Shown here: in pieces, positions 12,420 to 25,104 of the stretch
Layout: every line of letters begins with the position of its first letter
How positions within the stretch are numbered: the first letter of the stretch is position 1
Source of the DNA: Cytauxzoon felis
Taxonomy: Eukaryota > Apicomplexa > Aconoidasida > Piroplasmida > Theileriidae
NCBI GenBank assembly: GCA_020283715.1
Contig: JAIQCW010000071.1
Coordinates: 1 to 64,000 of the forward strand
Reading direction: 5' to 3'
DNA length: 64,000 nucleotides
Notes under the pieces: model-generated
The model's input: only the letters and a program-made list of their open reading frames with translations
Database searches by the model: none
What the model was told of the DNA's origin: nothing
Made by a program: the position numbers and the translations under genes

Positions 12420-15400
12420 TTAATATGTGAGAGTCCAGAAGTTGGTGATATTTAGGAGGCATTTTTTGGTACTGAGTCCTTTAAAGTCCCAGAGTCTATT
12501 ATTGACATTTCCATTGAATTTAATGCGAATATACTGAGGTTTCTTTAGAAATTCATAGAATGTTACATCTGTTATCATTGACCTTACAATTCTAAACCAT
12601 AAGTATACCACAAATGCTAACCAAATGACGTTCGTACCAATTCCAATTATTACATGACTCAAATCCCAAAGTAAATTAAACCTCATATTAACTATCCTCT
12701 GACTAAAATATTTATACAACAAATAATAAAAATGAACTATCGCCAATGATAAACTCGTCACAAATATAAAAAATGAACGCTGATTATTACGACCAATACA
12801 ATTATCAACCCATGCACAATGATGATCCTGATGCCTAAATATTATCATTATAAACACAAATCTAATAAGTACTCCACTCGAGGTCCTTTCCAACTCTCTT
12901 CCACTCGCCTCCACCGTTGGTCTTGCAGACAGCTCTTTTAATTACCTATCCCTGAAGGGTAAAGCCACTCCCAGAGATCGTGGCAGTGTGGAGGGTAGTG
13001 AGGATGTAACATCAAGTGGAATACCCGCAGCTGATCTCAGGGAAGCGAAGGGGGAAGTAATTAAAAGAGCTCCATGCAATGGGAAAGAGAGTAGGATTGT
13101 AACCTCAGGTGGATTTGACTTCGGATGGAGAGTTGTTATGATTGTAAACGTACATGATACAGTGTCCGCATATACCGCAGTGGTGTGTTCGTTTGAATTT
13201 GACCATATTGCATGTGATGCATACATTTTTGATATTATTTTGTTTTATGCAGTTTGTTATAGATTCTACATAGATTGGTAATAGACGTGATTGTCTTTCA
13301 GTTGCTACAAGATTATATAGACCACTCATTTCTAATTGTATATTTCTACATTCTTCTCTACATAATTGTATAACATTATCTAATGGATTATCTAATCCAA
13401 CTTGTAAATCATAATATGTATTGAATGGTTCCATTAATGGATCATTATATTCTAATTGAGGGAACCAATAATTCATAGTATAAGAATCTCTATTTGTACA
13501 ATAGTAATCATAATTTACCATACGCTGACGACGCTCCAATACACTCAACATATTCTCATATACACCCTCCTTTAGAACTGCACCCCTCATTGAATCTTGT
13601 TCTATCGAACTAAAATAAATTAATGAATCATAAACACGAAATAACCAAGTTAATATATGCTGTCTACTCCACCTGAGGTCCAATCCAACTCTCTTGGTCC
13701 TACCGTCAGCTCTTCTAATTACATATCTCTAAAGAGTATAGCCACTCCCAGAGATCGTGGCGATGTCAACCCCTAAGAACAGGAAAATTCTACCCGGAGG
13801 AACAAAGAATGTTAACCCGGAAGAACAGACTTCAAGTGGAATACCTGGAAGCGATCCACGGGAGCTGGAAGGGGAAGTAAATAGAAGAGGCACCACGGCG
13901 AGTGGGAAGACCTCAAGTGGAAGAGCTGACGGCAGGACCAAGAGAGTTGGAACGACAAGTGTAAGAGGTGATGGTAATCGTTTGATTATGTGACTAACTT
14001 TGATACATGAGATTGCGATGGTATGATTGTTTTTTTGGCGATACCTGGATCGCTCATGAAGGCTGAAGTATATGATTGAGAATATATTGAAACTAACTTG
14101 AGATCCAGAAGCATTGTGAGATGAGCCAATTAATAATCCAAAGATCGAGGAGTACATCTCCGACAGTGTTTAATAATTCATTATACATATTAAAATATAA
14201 GACTAAATTTATTATAGCGATGATCCAGTAATATACGGGATAGAGACTCCTTAATGAATACATACGTCCACAGATACGATATTGACAACGCCATAACTAT
14301 AAAAAAGTTGTATGATATGATTATTAGCAAACTTACCCTCAACAATGTGTATTGTAAATAATTCTGTTTCATCAAACATATACCAAGAGGTGTCTTCTCT
14401 TTATTTGTAGTAGCAATTGCAGTAGTATCAATCAGTGATATCGAACCCTTCTGACAAAGGAATGCTATTGTAGATTCATCACCACCATGACAAGCATGAT
14501 GTAATACCGTATTACCCAAATGATCACGATGACCCAAATTCGCACCCCTACTCAATAACCACTGTACAACATATAAAGTACCCCTCCTACATGAATGCAT
14601 CAATGCCGTACGACCCTAAAATATCATGATACTCAAAAGGATACCACAAATGAACTGTTATCTATTCCACCTGAGGTCCATTCCAACTCACTTGGTCCTG
14701 CCGTCAGCTCTTCTATTTATCTATCTCTAAAGAGTATAGCCACTCCCAGAGATCGTGGCGAAGATAATGAGGAAGAACAAAAGATGTCAACCCGGAAAAA
14801 CGTGATATAGTTAATGGACCTCAAGTGGATTACCCGCAGCTGATCTCAGGGAAGCGAAGGGGGAAATAATTAGAAGAGCTCTCTGCAAGAGAATGCAAGG
14901 TGGATTGGACTTCGGATGGATATAATCTTTGATGATAAACTGTTATGTAATTGGTTTATTAGTAAACATACGAGGCTATCTTGTTCTTCTAGTGAGACAC
15001 CGTTGAGGTAGAGGTATTCGAGTATGTGTAATGTTGAGATGATATTATCTTCCATGAATTCAGATGCAGCGATAAGGAATGGTGTCATTTGTTTTCGATT
15101 TTCATGTAACAGTAGACTTGTTCCACATCGATTTAATAATAGAGCAACAATTGATGCATTGGATGATTTTATTGCGAAATAAATGGGCGTCTCCAAATTT
15201 ATATCGTCTGGATAATGCGGATCACAACCACAGTCCAATAATATATCAACCAATTCACTATTACCACAATAACATGCTGTAGAAATAAATATAATAAATG
15301 AACACAAAGAATACTGCATCTGATATGTTGAAATTCCACTTGAGGTCCAACCCAACTCTTTTCGTCCTGCCATCAGCTCTTCCAATTACCTATCTCTAAA

Positions 15401-15930
15401 GAGTAAAGCCACTCCCAGAGATTGTGGTAATGTTTTGATAGTGATTGGACCACAGGTGGAAGTGGAATACCTGGAAGCGATCTACGGGAGCTGGAAGGGG
15501 AGGTAATTAGGAGAGGCCTCCACGGCGAGTGGGAAGACGAAGTGGATTGGAAACTGGGATTGACTTCATGTATATAGTAGCATTCGATAGTCAACTAACC
15601 CCAATGTAGAGCGCTTACTTCGTCTAGTTGTTGAGTATTTTTCTCATTAATGAGAGGTGTGAGTATATCTTTTAGTCTTCTATGGTCTTTATTGTTAGCT
15701 GCTGATACAATTAATGACTATAGATATAAAAGTATGAGAATGGTAATGATCATTCAACTAACCTCTAATTGTAGATATTCAATACTTGTAGAATTGAATC
15801 TACTATTCAACATCGTATCAACTCTATTAGAGAGTACACATTCAAAATCATCCAAGCTTGGATAATTTTTTGTTGAGACATCCATCTCATCAGCAGTTGT
15901 TGATTTATAGCTGTCGTAATATTTTTCCAT
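12420..15930 (-). CDS. Ankyrin-repeat DHHC palmitoyltransferase (Akr1/ZDHHC17-like)
   Basis: Eight exons (15930-15763, 15717-15600, 15276-14972, 14615-14337, 14296-14098, 14062-13999, 13609-13154, 12834-12420) total 668 codons exactly. Residues about 60-310 are ankyrin repeats (SALHWACYCGNSELVDILLD; GRTALMHSCRRG; HLGNTVLHHACHGGD). Transmembrane helices follow, with the typical SDPG motif after helix 4 region, then the zinc-binding CITCNMVKFKRTHHC and the catalytic DHHC in HQDHHCAWVDNCIGR, then two more helices. DHHC enzymes attach palmitate to cysteines of membrane-associated proteins, usually at the Golgi. Four introns (15277-15599, 14616-14971, 13610-13998, 12835-13153) hold modular repeats, and the last splits the DHHC zinc finger. 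The start is the ATG at 15930; an earlier start by way of an unseen exon is possible. Confidence 0.9.
12872..13130. repeat. Modular repeat, ankyrin-DHHC intron
   Basis: P', Tc', Ta', C3', P, C1, Td, P. It lies in the intron that splits the DHHC zinc finger. Confidence 0.9.
13667..13975. repeat. Modular repeat with N units, ankyrin-DHHC intron
   Basis: P', Tb', C3', two N units, P, C2, Tc, P, Tb. The outer parts (CCAACTCTCTTGGTCC and its inverse) form terminal inverted repeats. Confidence 0.9.
14660..14930. repeat. Modular repeat, ankyrin-DHHC intron
   Basis: P', Tb', C3', an N-like unit, P, C1, Ta, P. Confidence 0.9.
15325..15560. repeat. Modular repeat, ankyrin-DHHC intron
   Basis: P', Tb', C3', P, C2, Tc, and an imperfect final P. 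Confidence 0.9.
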
Positions 15931-16661
15931 CTTGACAACTTCTAAAATCTTGTAGACGCCGAATCCATATATCAATCTTTCATAATCATTTGTGATCTTT
16001 ACCTTTACACATCAAAATTTAATGACATTTGCGTCCATTTAAATTTATGAAATTCAAATCTTACACATCATTTATCTTACACATTGGACAATTGACGTGA
16101 CTATGAGGCATCCACTACTAGTCCATGGACCTTCGAGGAATAACGTCCAAAATAAGGAGACATATTAACAAATATAATTAAATGATATTATTATTAATAA
16201 TAGATCTATTTATTCCTAATTTATTATACATAATCGAAAGTAACTAATTTACTCTATCCGAGTAACATCCACCAAATATTAAGGTATACCTTCAGCATTT
16301 ACACCTTTGACATATTTTTTACTGATAATTGTATTAAAATTCCTATAAATTTCCGTATAAATACAATTTACACTAAATTACAACGCTTTAAAAAATTTTC
16401 AAATTACGAATTCCAATTATAAACGATTTACTCTCTTAAATTATTATACATTCATCATAAAATATTTAGTTAATAACAATGTTATCTTGTCTTGAGTGAT
16501 CCAGTGATGACTGTAGTAAACATGTGTTGACGGGGCAGTGGTAATAATTTTAGTTTTAAAATTATCCACATATGTTCCAAAGGAATTTAACTGATAAATT
16601 ATTTAACAGTTTAAGTTCTAGTCATGGAAATGGATGGATTATCATAATTATGTCGTAATTA
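15931..16661. other. Intergenic region between divergent genes
   Basis: 731 bases lie between the ankyrin-DHHC gene (leftward) and the lipin gene (rightward), so both promoters should be here. The sequence is AT-rich. I see no modular repeat, RNA gene or recognisable coding exon. Confidence 0.45.
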
Positions 16662-19258
16662 ATGTGGGAGAAACTTTGCAGTAGAGTTGTTAGCGTACTT
16701 GATTTCAATCAAGCCACATTGTCCGGATGCATAGACATAATCTGCGTAAGGAGTAAAGAACTTGTAGAAGTAGACACCGAAAATGGTAAAGCTAAAGTAG
16801 ATAAATGGGTGTATCGATCTACACCCTTCCATGTAAGATTTGGCAAAGCCAAATTACTCAAATCTAGAGAAAAAATTGTATCAATCTACGTTAATGATCA
16901 ATTATCCAATTTAACTATGAAATTGGGTGCAGCTGGAGAAGCATTTTTTGGTGAAGAGACAGACGAAGATGAAATAATCTCACAAGCATCATCATATTCC
17001 AGAAATACACAATCTGACAATGTAAAACCCGATAACAACCCAGTATCACAAGGTATGTTATACACTCCACTTGAGGTCCAATTATTACCTTCGCTTCTTC
17101 CACTCGCCGTGGTGGCCTCTTCTATTTAGCTCCCCTCGGATTCCCGTATATCATCCCCGGTAAACTAACTTCATTTTCACCTCCAAAATCTGAAGGAAAT
17201 CCTGAATTTCTGGGGAAACTACTGAAGATTGTGAAATGAATATTGGATGCATTTTAAATGTCAATACTTCATTGAAAAGGAATTTGATGATTGCATCTAG
17301 TTTACTAAACATCACTTCATTCCAATTTATATCCATTGAGATATCCTTACTTAAGTGAAATTCTTCACTTTACTCTTATTTCGTCGAGATTAGGTATTGT
17401 AACCTCAGGTGGACTACCCGTAGCTGATCTCAGGGAAGCGGAGGGGGAAGTAAATAAAGGAGCTGTCTGCAAGACAAAGAAAGGTGGATTGGACCTCAGA
17501 TCTATGTATTTGCTTTATATATATATATATAGATGAGATGATAGATTATGGTTATTATGCATGTAATAGTAAATCAGTTGGTAGTAGTGCTAGACGTGCA
17601 AAGAGTGATGATTTGGAGATATTAAAGGAAGAGTTGACAAAGGATAATACATCATGGTCATGGAATTGGGGTGATTTACCTCGTAGAAGTGAGGATCAGA
17701 TTGAGATTGAGAATCAAATATTACAATTTAGTTTATGTGGTCATTTATTGAGTTATGAAGATGATCAATTAAATTCTGAATTATTTCGTGCAAATTTAGT
17801 GGATTGGTCTAGATTAAATAATGATCCATCATTATGGTATCATGAATCTTTAGTAGCTTGTTTTGATGGACGTCCTCCATATTATCAATCTAAAATAGCA
17901 TTACCATTATTAGCATCATGGATAGTATTTAATCGTCCATTATCAATTAGTGCAATAGAAAAATTATTGAGGACATCTATTGTAACAAATTTAGATGATA
18001 ATGATGGTCGTAATAATAAAAAGATATCATCAAATACATATAAACAACAAGATGATCTTCAACCAAAAGGGAAATATAAAAGGATATCATTAAAACCTAC
18101 ATCAGAACAATTAGAATCATTAAATTTAAAATTAGGACCAAATAGGATTACATTTACAGTATCTTCATCATTACAAGGTATTAAAAGTGTTAATGCTACA
18201 TTATATTTATGGCCATGTGATGCACAAATTGTTATATCAGATATTGATGGTACTATTACAAAATCTGATGCATTAGGTCATATTATGCCAATATTAGGTA
18301 GAGATTGGTCACATGTTGGTGTTGCTGAATTATTTTCAAAAATTCGTGCAAATGGTTATTATGTACTCTATCTATCAGCTAGAGCTATTGGACAAGCTGA
18401 TTATACTCGAGAATATCTATTCGGACTCACACAAAATCAAAAAGAAAAATTACCACAAGGACCATTATTCCTATCACCCGATAGATTATTATCATCTTTT
18501 AAAAGAGAAGTTATTAGTAAATCCGCATACATGTTCAAAATACCCGCATTACGTGATATAAGAAATCTTTTCCCACCCGATAATAACCCATTCTATGCAG
18601 GATTCGGTAATAACGCATCCGTAAGTTCTACCATACCATATTTATCAAAAAGAATATAATTAATTAACCACCCACTCGAGGTTACATCCTTATCTTTCCA
18701 CTAGCCTCTCCACCTGAGGTCCATCCTGCCGTCAGCTCTTTTAATTTGTTATCTCTAAAGAGTATAGCCACTCCCAGAGATCGTGGCGGTGAGAGGTTAG
18801 TGATTGGACCTCAGGTGGAACCCGTAGCTGATCTCAGGGAAGCGGAGGGGGAAGTAATTAGAGGAGCTGACGGCAGGAATGTAACCTCAAGTGGAACGGC
18901 AGGACGAAGAGATGTGCATGTGACATCGACTGGGGATCTGTCTATAAGATTGGATGTGTAAATAATTCATATGATTGTATTATATATTAATTCAATTAAA
19001 ATTTTACAGGATCATCGTGCTTATGTATCGGTGGGCGTACCGGAGAGTCGTGTATTTATAATTAATCCTAGTGGAGTTATAAAGCATGTAAATTCATCTT
19101 ATGCTCGTACTTATGAGACAATGAGCGAGATCGCAGAGTTGATGTTCCCTCCGAATCATCCAAAGTCATTAGAGGATGAGCGTTATAACTCTTTCCAATA
19201 TTGGAACTTCCCGATCCACATGGACATTGAAAATACAACCGATGAACATATTAAATGA
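16662..19258 (+). CDS. Lipin-type phosphatidate phosphatase (PAP1)
   Basis: Exons 16662-17052, 17533-18620 and 19010-19258 give 575 residues. The N-terminal lipin domain is clear (NQATLSGCIDIICVRS; STPFHVRFGKAKLL; MKLGAAGEAFFG). The C-terminal HAD-like LIP domain has the catalytic DIDGTITKSD and the family motif LSARAIGQADYTREYL, then AGFGN, interrupted by an intron, then the family end (VFIINPSGVIKHV). Lipins remove phosphate from phosphatidic acid to give diacylglycerol, Mg-dependent, at the ER. It is compact compared with animal lipins because the linker is short. Both introns (480 and 389 bp) contain modular repeats, the first with a long module. Confidence 0.95.
17068..17510. repeat. Modular repeat with long module, lipin intron 1
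   Basis: P', Tc', C4', reversed LM (about 17160-17400), P, C1, Ta, P. Confidence 0.9.
18668..18940. repeat. Modular repeat, lipin intron 2
   Basis: P', Tc', P', Tb', C3', P, C1, Tb, P and a partial Tb. Confidence 0.9.
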
Positions 19259-19306
19259 TATTTTAATTTGATGCATTAAATGATTACATGGAATTCAATG
19301 ATGAAT

Positions 19307-19944
19307 TCAGTCGATTATAAGCTCTTCAATTTTCCAGTCTTCATAACTACCATTTGGTAAATATCTCCTAATTATAAATGGTACAGTCTTTTGGTATAGT
19401 TCCTTCTCTGCTATTATAAGAGGATCAATGGCTGTAACTTGTGTATCTCCAAAGTCACCGAGTGTGGTTGTCACATTATCATCCGCGGCTTCAGTGGTCG
19501 AGTCTATAGGTATTGTAATAGGTGCGTTGAGACTAATTTGTAACGCTCTTGTACCGATTATACGCGCCTTTTCATATTTTGTCAAGTATGGACTTGTTAT
19601 CCTGTGAGCATTATCAACCTAAAATATTATGAAGGATTTATTTTCGAAGTAATACTAGGGGATATCATAGAACCATACTACAAATGGAGCATGGCCTATA
19701 TCTCAAATATTGAGATTAAAAAATAGAAAGAATTTGTACCCCAAAATTAAATACATATAATTAAATTATTATTTAAGTACTATAAACTCACTTGTGCTTT
19801 AAATTCCGTAGGATCTGTGATGATATCAACATCAGCTACTCGCTGTTGATCGTAGTCATCGTACTCATCAAAATCGTCATCCTCTTCGGCAAATTCATCA
19901 ATGCCAAAGTTTTCACCAAATTCATCCATGTAAATATCTCCCAT
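19307..19944 (-). CDS. RPB6: RNA polymerase subunit RPB6 (RPABC2)
   Basis: Two exons (19944-19792, 19618-19307) encode 154 residues. The N-terminus is acidic ([13 protein letters not shown]). The conserved part starts at [20 protein letters not shown] and ends [17 protein letters not shown], both diagnostic for RPB6. This small subunit is shared by RNA polymerases I, II and III and stabilises the clamp. Between the two halves is an insertion of about 20 residues that most homologues lack. The 173-bp intron has no modular repeat. The start is the second ATG of the open frame ([10 protein letters not shown]), giving a normal RPB6 acidic leader. Confidence 0.95.
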
Positions 19945-20159
19945 TTTGAGCAGATAAAATAAAATATACACAAAACGTTATCAACTCCATCACATATATG
20001 GTGATACTAGGAGGCAAGAGTACATACATGAAGATAGTACATAGATTAGTTAATTTAATGAAATTAACACAACACTATATATATACCATTACATAAACAA
20101 TTTTATTTCATCATATACTAAAATAATCTTGTATCTAGTACCATATTGTTTTCGCATCT

Positions 20160-20395
20160 ATTACACCTGAGGTTACATTCCTGCCGTCAGCTCTTCCAAT
20201 TACCTATCCCTAAAGGGTAAAGCCACTCCCAGAGATCGTGGCGGTAGAGAAGTTAGTCATTGGACCTCATGTGGAACCCGTAGCTGATCTCAGGGAAGCG
20301 GAGGGGGAACTGAATAGAGAAGCTCCATGCAATGGGAAGGAGAGGTGTATTAGAAGATAGTGGATTGTACCTAAGGTGTAGCAGTAACTATGTTC
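20160..20395. repeat. Modular repeat, intergenic
   Basis: P', Tb', C3', P, C1, Td and a degraded P, between the VAP stop and the RPB6 start. Confidence 0.88.
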
Positions 20396-20463
20396 CTTTG
20401 GGTTCAATACTAGTCCAATGTTACTTGTATCATTACATTATGAAATTATAAATTCAATGTGAT

Positions 20464-21179
20464 TTAAATGTGTCCTAATACTTTAAGTAGTACGGCGACA
20501 AGTATGATAATAAAAACAGGCACTTGCCATAAATCGATCATAATTTTACCGCTGATGCGATCATTTAACCCTAAGCCTAGTTTGTGGCGTAATTGTTCAT
20601 TTTCTTTGATAATACTTGTCTTCAACTTTTCTACGGATAGACAATATTGTACTAATTCGTCATACTTTTGACGTAATTCTAAGAAGTTAGTGTTGGAAAT
20701 TGACATTTTAACATACCGGGTAGATCTACATTGGCGGATTGTGGTGTGATGAGTCTAGCGGCAATTTTGGGTGGTATACCATATGGTGAATTACCGGATT
20801 GTATATTTAGGCCTGGATCTTTAATGAATGAAACACCTAATCTATGATCTTGTATAGATGCTTTATCTACAGTATTCCATAATTCCTTTGGCATATTTTC
20901 ATCAGCAACCGGTACATATTGTACTAGGAATCTATCATTTATGATCTTTGGTGCTTCACTTAATGGTTGTAATATAATTTGTACTGTTTGACTTTCACCT
21001 GGCTTAACTACACCTGTTGAAGGTCTTACAAGATATGATTTAGGTGTAGTTGTCTTGATTTTAAATGCTACAAATTGATTAGTAGTTGTGTTTTCCAATC
21101 TCAGATTAGTATTCAATGGAGTATATAATACCAAAGGAAATTCTATCGTATCTGTAGGACTTACTTTCAATATAGTCAT
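20464..21179 (-). CDS. VAMP-associated protein (VAP), ER contact-site receptor
   Basis: Exons 21179-20717 and 20678-20464, with a 38-bp intron, give 225 residues. The MSP domain spans about residues 1-125 (EFPLVLYTPLNTNLRLENTT; TTTPKSYLVRPSTGVVKPGE; NDRFLVQYV). A coiled coil (about 155-190) and a single C-terminal membrane helix (VPVFIIILVAVLLKVLG) follow, so it should be tail-anchored in the ER. VAPs bind FFAT motifs of lipid-transfer proteins. Order and length fit the family exactly. Confidence 0.93.
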
Positions 21180-21504
21180 CTTTTTATCTAAAATTTACTC
21201 CAATATAAATCAATTATATAAAAAGATAATCATTTAATCTATACCCAATAATACACCATCATCTACACATTTAAAAACTATCACATACATTCATAAACAA
21301 TTCTCACATATAAAAATATACGCCAAATTAAAAAATTTCTATAATCTATTATAACTATACACATCTAATCTACACTCACTGGGGATACAACATACGCCAG
21401 ACCCCATCTATACACCCTTAATAACTCATATATGATTCATGTCTTTGTCGTACATATTTCACCATCTTCTAACGCCCAAAGAAGTTTGCAAACTACATAT
21501 TGTC

Positions 21505-21975
21505 TACTCCACAGTAGGTCGTCCTGAAGGTAACTTTCCACCTGAGGTCAGTCCTGCCGTCAGCTCTTCCAATTACCTCCCCTTCCAGCTCCCGTAGATC
21601 GCTTCCAGGTTCCACTTGAGGTTATAAATCTAATCTCGACGAGATAAGGATAAAGTCACGAAATCCATGTTTGAAAGGATATCTCAAAGGATATAAATTG
21701 GAATGAAGAGACGATGATAAAACTCAATACAATCATCAAAGTCCTCTTCAATGTAGTATTGACATCAGATATTCATCCAATAATCAATGAGATATCTTCA
21801 TGAGTTTCCCCAGAAATTCAAGATTTCCGTCAAATTTTGGTAGTAAAAATGAATGTAGTGTAATAGTAATACAGGACCTCAAGTGGAATACCCGAAAGTG
21901 ATACGGGAGCTGCAAGACGACCTCAGATAGATGCTCCACGCTCAGTGGAAGAATATGTTGTAGAAGACAGTGATT
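21505..21975. repeat. Modular repeat with long module, intergenic
   Basis: P', Tb', C2', P', LM (about 21625-21870), P, a shortened core, and a Tc-like tail, upstream of the VAP gene. Confidence 0.88.
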
Positions 21976-22053
21976 GTATGAGCTTCATTTGTATTGATTA
22001 TGATTTAATGGGTTCCCAGAATCGTTTCTATATATGAATATATTTGAGATGAA

Positions 22054-24542
22054 TTATATACGTACGGATGGTGTGACGATGATATCATTATCTTTTTTGA
22101 GTGTGATGAAATTAGAGTTTGCGAGTAACAATGTTCTGAAAAAGACTACTGCAGCTTTATATTTACTACAACGTTGTGTAATATCATTAAATGAGATATC
22201 GGTATGATTAAATTCTCTAACACAATCTCTATAACCTTCTAATACTTTATGTGTGGTCATTTTATTATCGACATCGAATTTAAGATCGATTGGTATATAT
22301 TCTTCACTATAGATAGAATTATTTATACTGTAATTATCATCTTCCAAATTATTATGAGGGAAATTTGATATTCTTAATGGTTCATTTACATCTTTTTCAA
22401 TTAAATCATTATATAATGATTCAAATGCTAAATCAAATGTCTCAGCCTTTGGATCCAAATCTTCTTGTAGTCTTGAAGACATAAATTCTGTTATAGTCCT
22501 TTGATCTTCTGGTATATTCCTCTTTACTATTCTATTAACCCTATTACCCATTTCATCATTATCTATTCTACTTGATGTCAAATTCATGTCTGTTCCACTG
22601 GCCGTGGAGGCTCTTCTATTTAGTTGTCCCTCCGCTTCCCTGAGATCAGCTACGGGTAGTCCACTTGAGGTTATATCTATGTTATTCCTATTCCTTCTCC
22701 TATTAGTTAAATCTATAGTGACTTTAGAATCATATCTGTAATCCCTCTTCTTTCTCCTCCTCCTTGCAGGTTTCTTTTTATTCTCATCCTCTAAATGTAA
22801 ATTACTCATCTCATCATCATCATCATCCAATGGATCATTATATATACTCCAATCCGTATCATATTTCCTATTAAAATCAACACTCTCCAATTCTATATGA
22901 TCAGTCCTAGTAGTTACATCACTACTGGCCACCATAGTCACATCATCCATGACATCCAAATGCTATTAAGAATTTTATAATATTCACATTAAAACTTACA
23001 CCAGGAGTATAAGAATATGCATTCAATTTAAACGGAGATGATAACATTCGCAAATCATCAAAATCCAACCAATTTTTACCTATATTGTAATTTATATTAT
23101 ATAATCATTGAATGATAATTTCCACCTGATGTCCAATCACTAACATCACTGAGGTCCAATCCACCTGAGGTTACAACCTTGTCTTCCCACTAGGCGTGGC
23201 GCCTCTTCTAATTACCTATCTCTAAAGAGTAAAGCCACTCCCAGAGATCGTGGCGAAAGTAGTGTTGAGTTGACCTCAAGTGGAGACCTCAAATGGAACC
23301 TGGAAGCGATCTACGGGAGCTGGAAGGGGAAGTAAATAGAGAAGCTGTCTGCAAGACAAGGAGAGGTAGATTGAATCAGGTGGAGAGCTGACGGAGGAGA
23401 AAGATAGTAGGATTGGACATCAGGTGGAAATAAGGTTGATAGATTTGAACATACTATCTTGTGAGTTGTATTTATTGAGGTATTCGGATGGTATTGGTGA
23501 TGAGTTTTTGTATTCATCTGTATTGAAGTATGAGAGTTCGGTACCGAGTCCCATTCCTATTCCTAGATTCATCATTTGTAATAGTTCTAATCTTTCTACG
23601 GGTATTAATTGTCTATGGTTTAATATATATATGATTGATATTTTTAAACTTACAATGATTGTTCATCTTCTTTAGGCTCTTGATAATCACATAATCTTAA
23701 TGTATTATTTGTATCAACACTTATACGTTTCTTTTTACGTGTCTTATAATCTTCATCATCAGATTCATAATAAGTAGTACTAGAATCTCTCTTAGTTTTC
23801 TGTACCATTTGAAATTCATGCATAGCCTTATTCAATCTAATCACATCATTGGACATGTACTTCAATCTCTGCAATAATATAACACATATACCATTAATAT
23901 AATATCCAACAATCGGAAATGGAGATTGCTCAGTACTCACACACTGTAATAAACCTACACATAAACGACCCAAATCAGAATTCATTATTATCCTATATTA
24001 TACATTGTAAAAGATACATCCACCACTTTATCTTCTCCACCTGAGGTTACATCATTAACTTCTCCAACTTTCGTCGTCTTGCAGACAGCTCTTCTATTTA
24101 GTTCCCCCTCCAGCTCCCATAGATCGCTTCCAGGTAGTCCACTTGAGGTTACATCATTACCTTTAAGTTCTTATGCGTAGACAAATACCGAGGATGATCT
24201 ACGGGAATCCGAGGGGAGGTAAATAGAAGAAGCTCCATGCAATGGGAAATAGAGTAGGATTGTACATGTGTTAGCTATTTTTGTTTGAACATACTCTTTT
24301 TTTAATTTCTTGGGTGTGAGAACGGCGATATAGAGTGGTTTGAAGATATTGCTATGGAGTCCATTGGAGATGTATAGGCGTTTGAGACTATTGGAATCAC
24401 CATCTAATAATGACGTACAGATACTACGGCCATCGGATGGTGTACTATCCATACTATTACCATCTATAATTGTATCACTGCGCATTTCATTGGTAGCTGA
24501 TATACTACCAATACCACTTGAAGATACGCTTAAATTTAACAT
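22054..24542 (-). CDS. Rad21/Rec8-like cohesin kleisin subunit
   Basis: Five exons (24542-24266, 23954-23654, 23612-23455, 23079-23000, 22962-22054) give 574 residues in frame. After an N-terminal extension of about 60 residues comes a kleisin N-terminus (KPLYIAVLTPKKLKKEYV; PIVGYYINGICVILLQRLKY), where SMC3 binds. The end (YKAAVVFFRTLLLANSNFI) is the winged helix that binds SMC1. Acidic and basic low complexity lies between. Kleisins close the cohesin ring around sister chromatids. Exon 5 contains about 30 residues (roughly 367-397) translated from a modular repeat (ADLREAEGQLNRR), in frame. Introns 23955-24265 and 23080-23454 also hold repeats. Whether it is the mitotic or meiotic form cannot be told. 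Confidence 0.8.
22585..22680. repeat. Short modular repeat inside the Rad21-like coding exon
   Basis: P, C1 and Tc read in the coding direction. There is no stop and no flanking splice site, so it is translated in frame as about 30 residues. Confidence 0.85.
23120..23432. repeat. Modular repeat, Rad21-like intron
   Basis: P', P', Tc', C3', P, P, C2, Ta, P, Tb, P. Confidence 0.9.
24030..24270. repeat. Modular repeat, Rad21-like intron
   Basis: P', Ta', C2', P', C4, Td. Confidence 0.88.
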
Positions 24543-24789
24543 TTTTAAAATTTAATACTTAAATATTATATCATACTAAGATTCTATTACAGTAATTGGA
24601 ATCTAAATCTAATACACATCAAGTTATATCATTAAAAAATATACGTGAAATTATCAAATATTTATTTCTAATACCCATAATTAATCATACATACTAGCGT
24701 AATTAGACAAAAATACATGCAACTCTACCCACACAAAATTTCTACACATCCACACAGCTATAATAAAATATATACAAAAAATTGACAAA

Positions 24790-25036
24790 TTAATCATTTT
24801 TAAATCTCTTTATATTAGTACGAGTACTAGGAGCAGATAATCCAGCACCAAATGTTCCCATCAAATGCAATAAACTATTCCTTCTATAAGGTAGACACTA
24901 TAATAATCAGTAATTCATTAATCATCATAAACTCACCTGAGTAGTACTAGAACTCTCACTCAATCCCTCATACTCATCCGATAAATATCCAATACGAAGC
25001 ATATGAGGAGGAGATAGATGAAAACGCAATGATAAA
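24790..25036 (-). CDS. Two coding exons, probably the C-terminus of the neighbouring Grc3/Nol9-like gene
   Basis: Exons 25036-24937 and 24897-24790, joined across a 39-bp intron, encode about 69 residues ending NIKRFKND. The basic end resembles the tail of Grc3/Nol9 proteins. Upstream is a repeat-filled stretch like the other large introns. No start codon is evident, which argues against a separate gene. However, no donor in the right phase was found after the polynucleotide kinase exons, which reach an in-frame stop at 25445. It could also be the end of a small unrelated gene. Confidence 0.35.
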
Positions 25037-25104
25037 CTATAATAATAATATCTAACCAAAACAAATAATATATCACCCAAATCCTATTCACCTTCAACAC
25101 TTTC

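Noticed and set aside
13999..14157. Start of a separate DHHC gene at 14157 (MYSSIFGLL)
   Set aside because: Another frame through the same bases gives transmembrane helices and the SDPG motif, and joins the ankyrin exons with perfect phase. It is therefore internal to one larger gene.
17151..17336. Small independent gene starting MDINWNEV
   Set aside because: It is the long module read on one strand. Other copies of the same module have stops in this frame, so it is a relic, not a gene.
22585..22680. Hidden intron in the Rad21-like exon
   Set aside because: No GT...AG pair brackets the repeat in a way that keeps the frame, while reading through keeps it exactly. RNA data would settle it.
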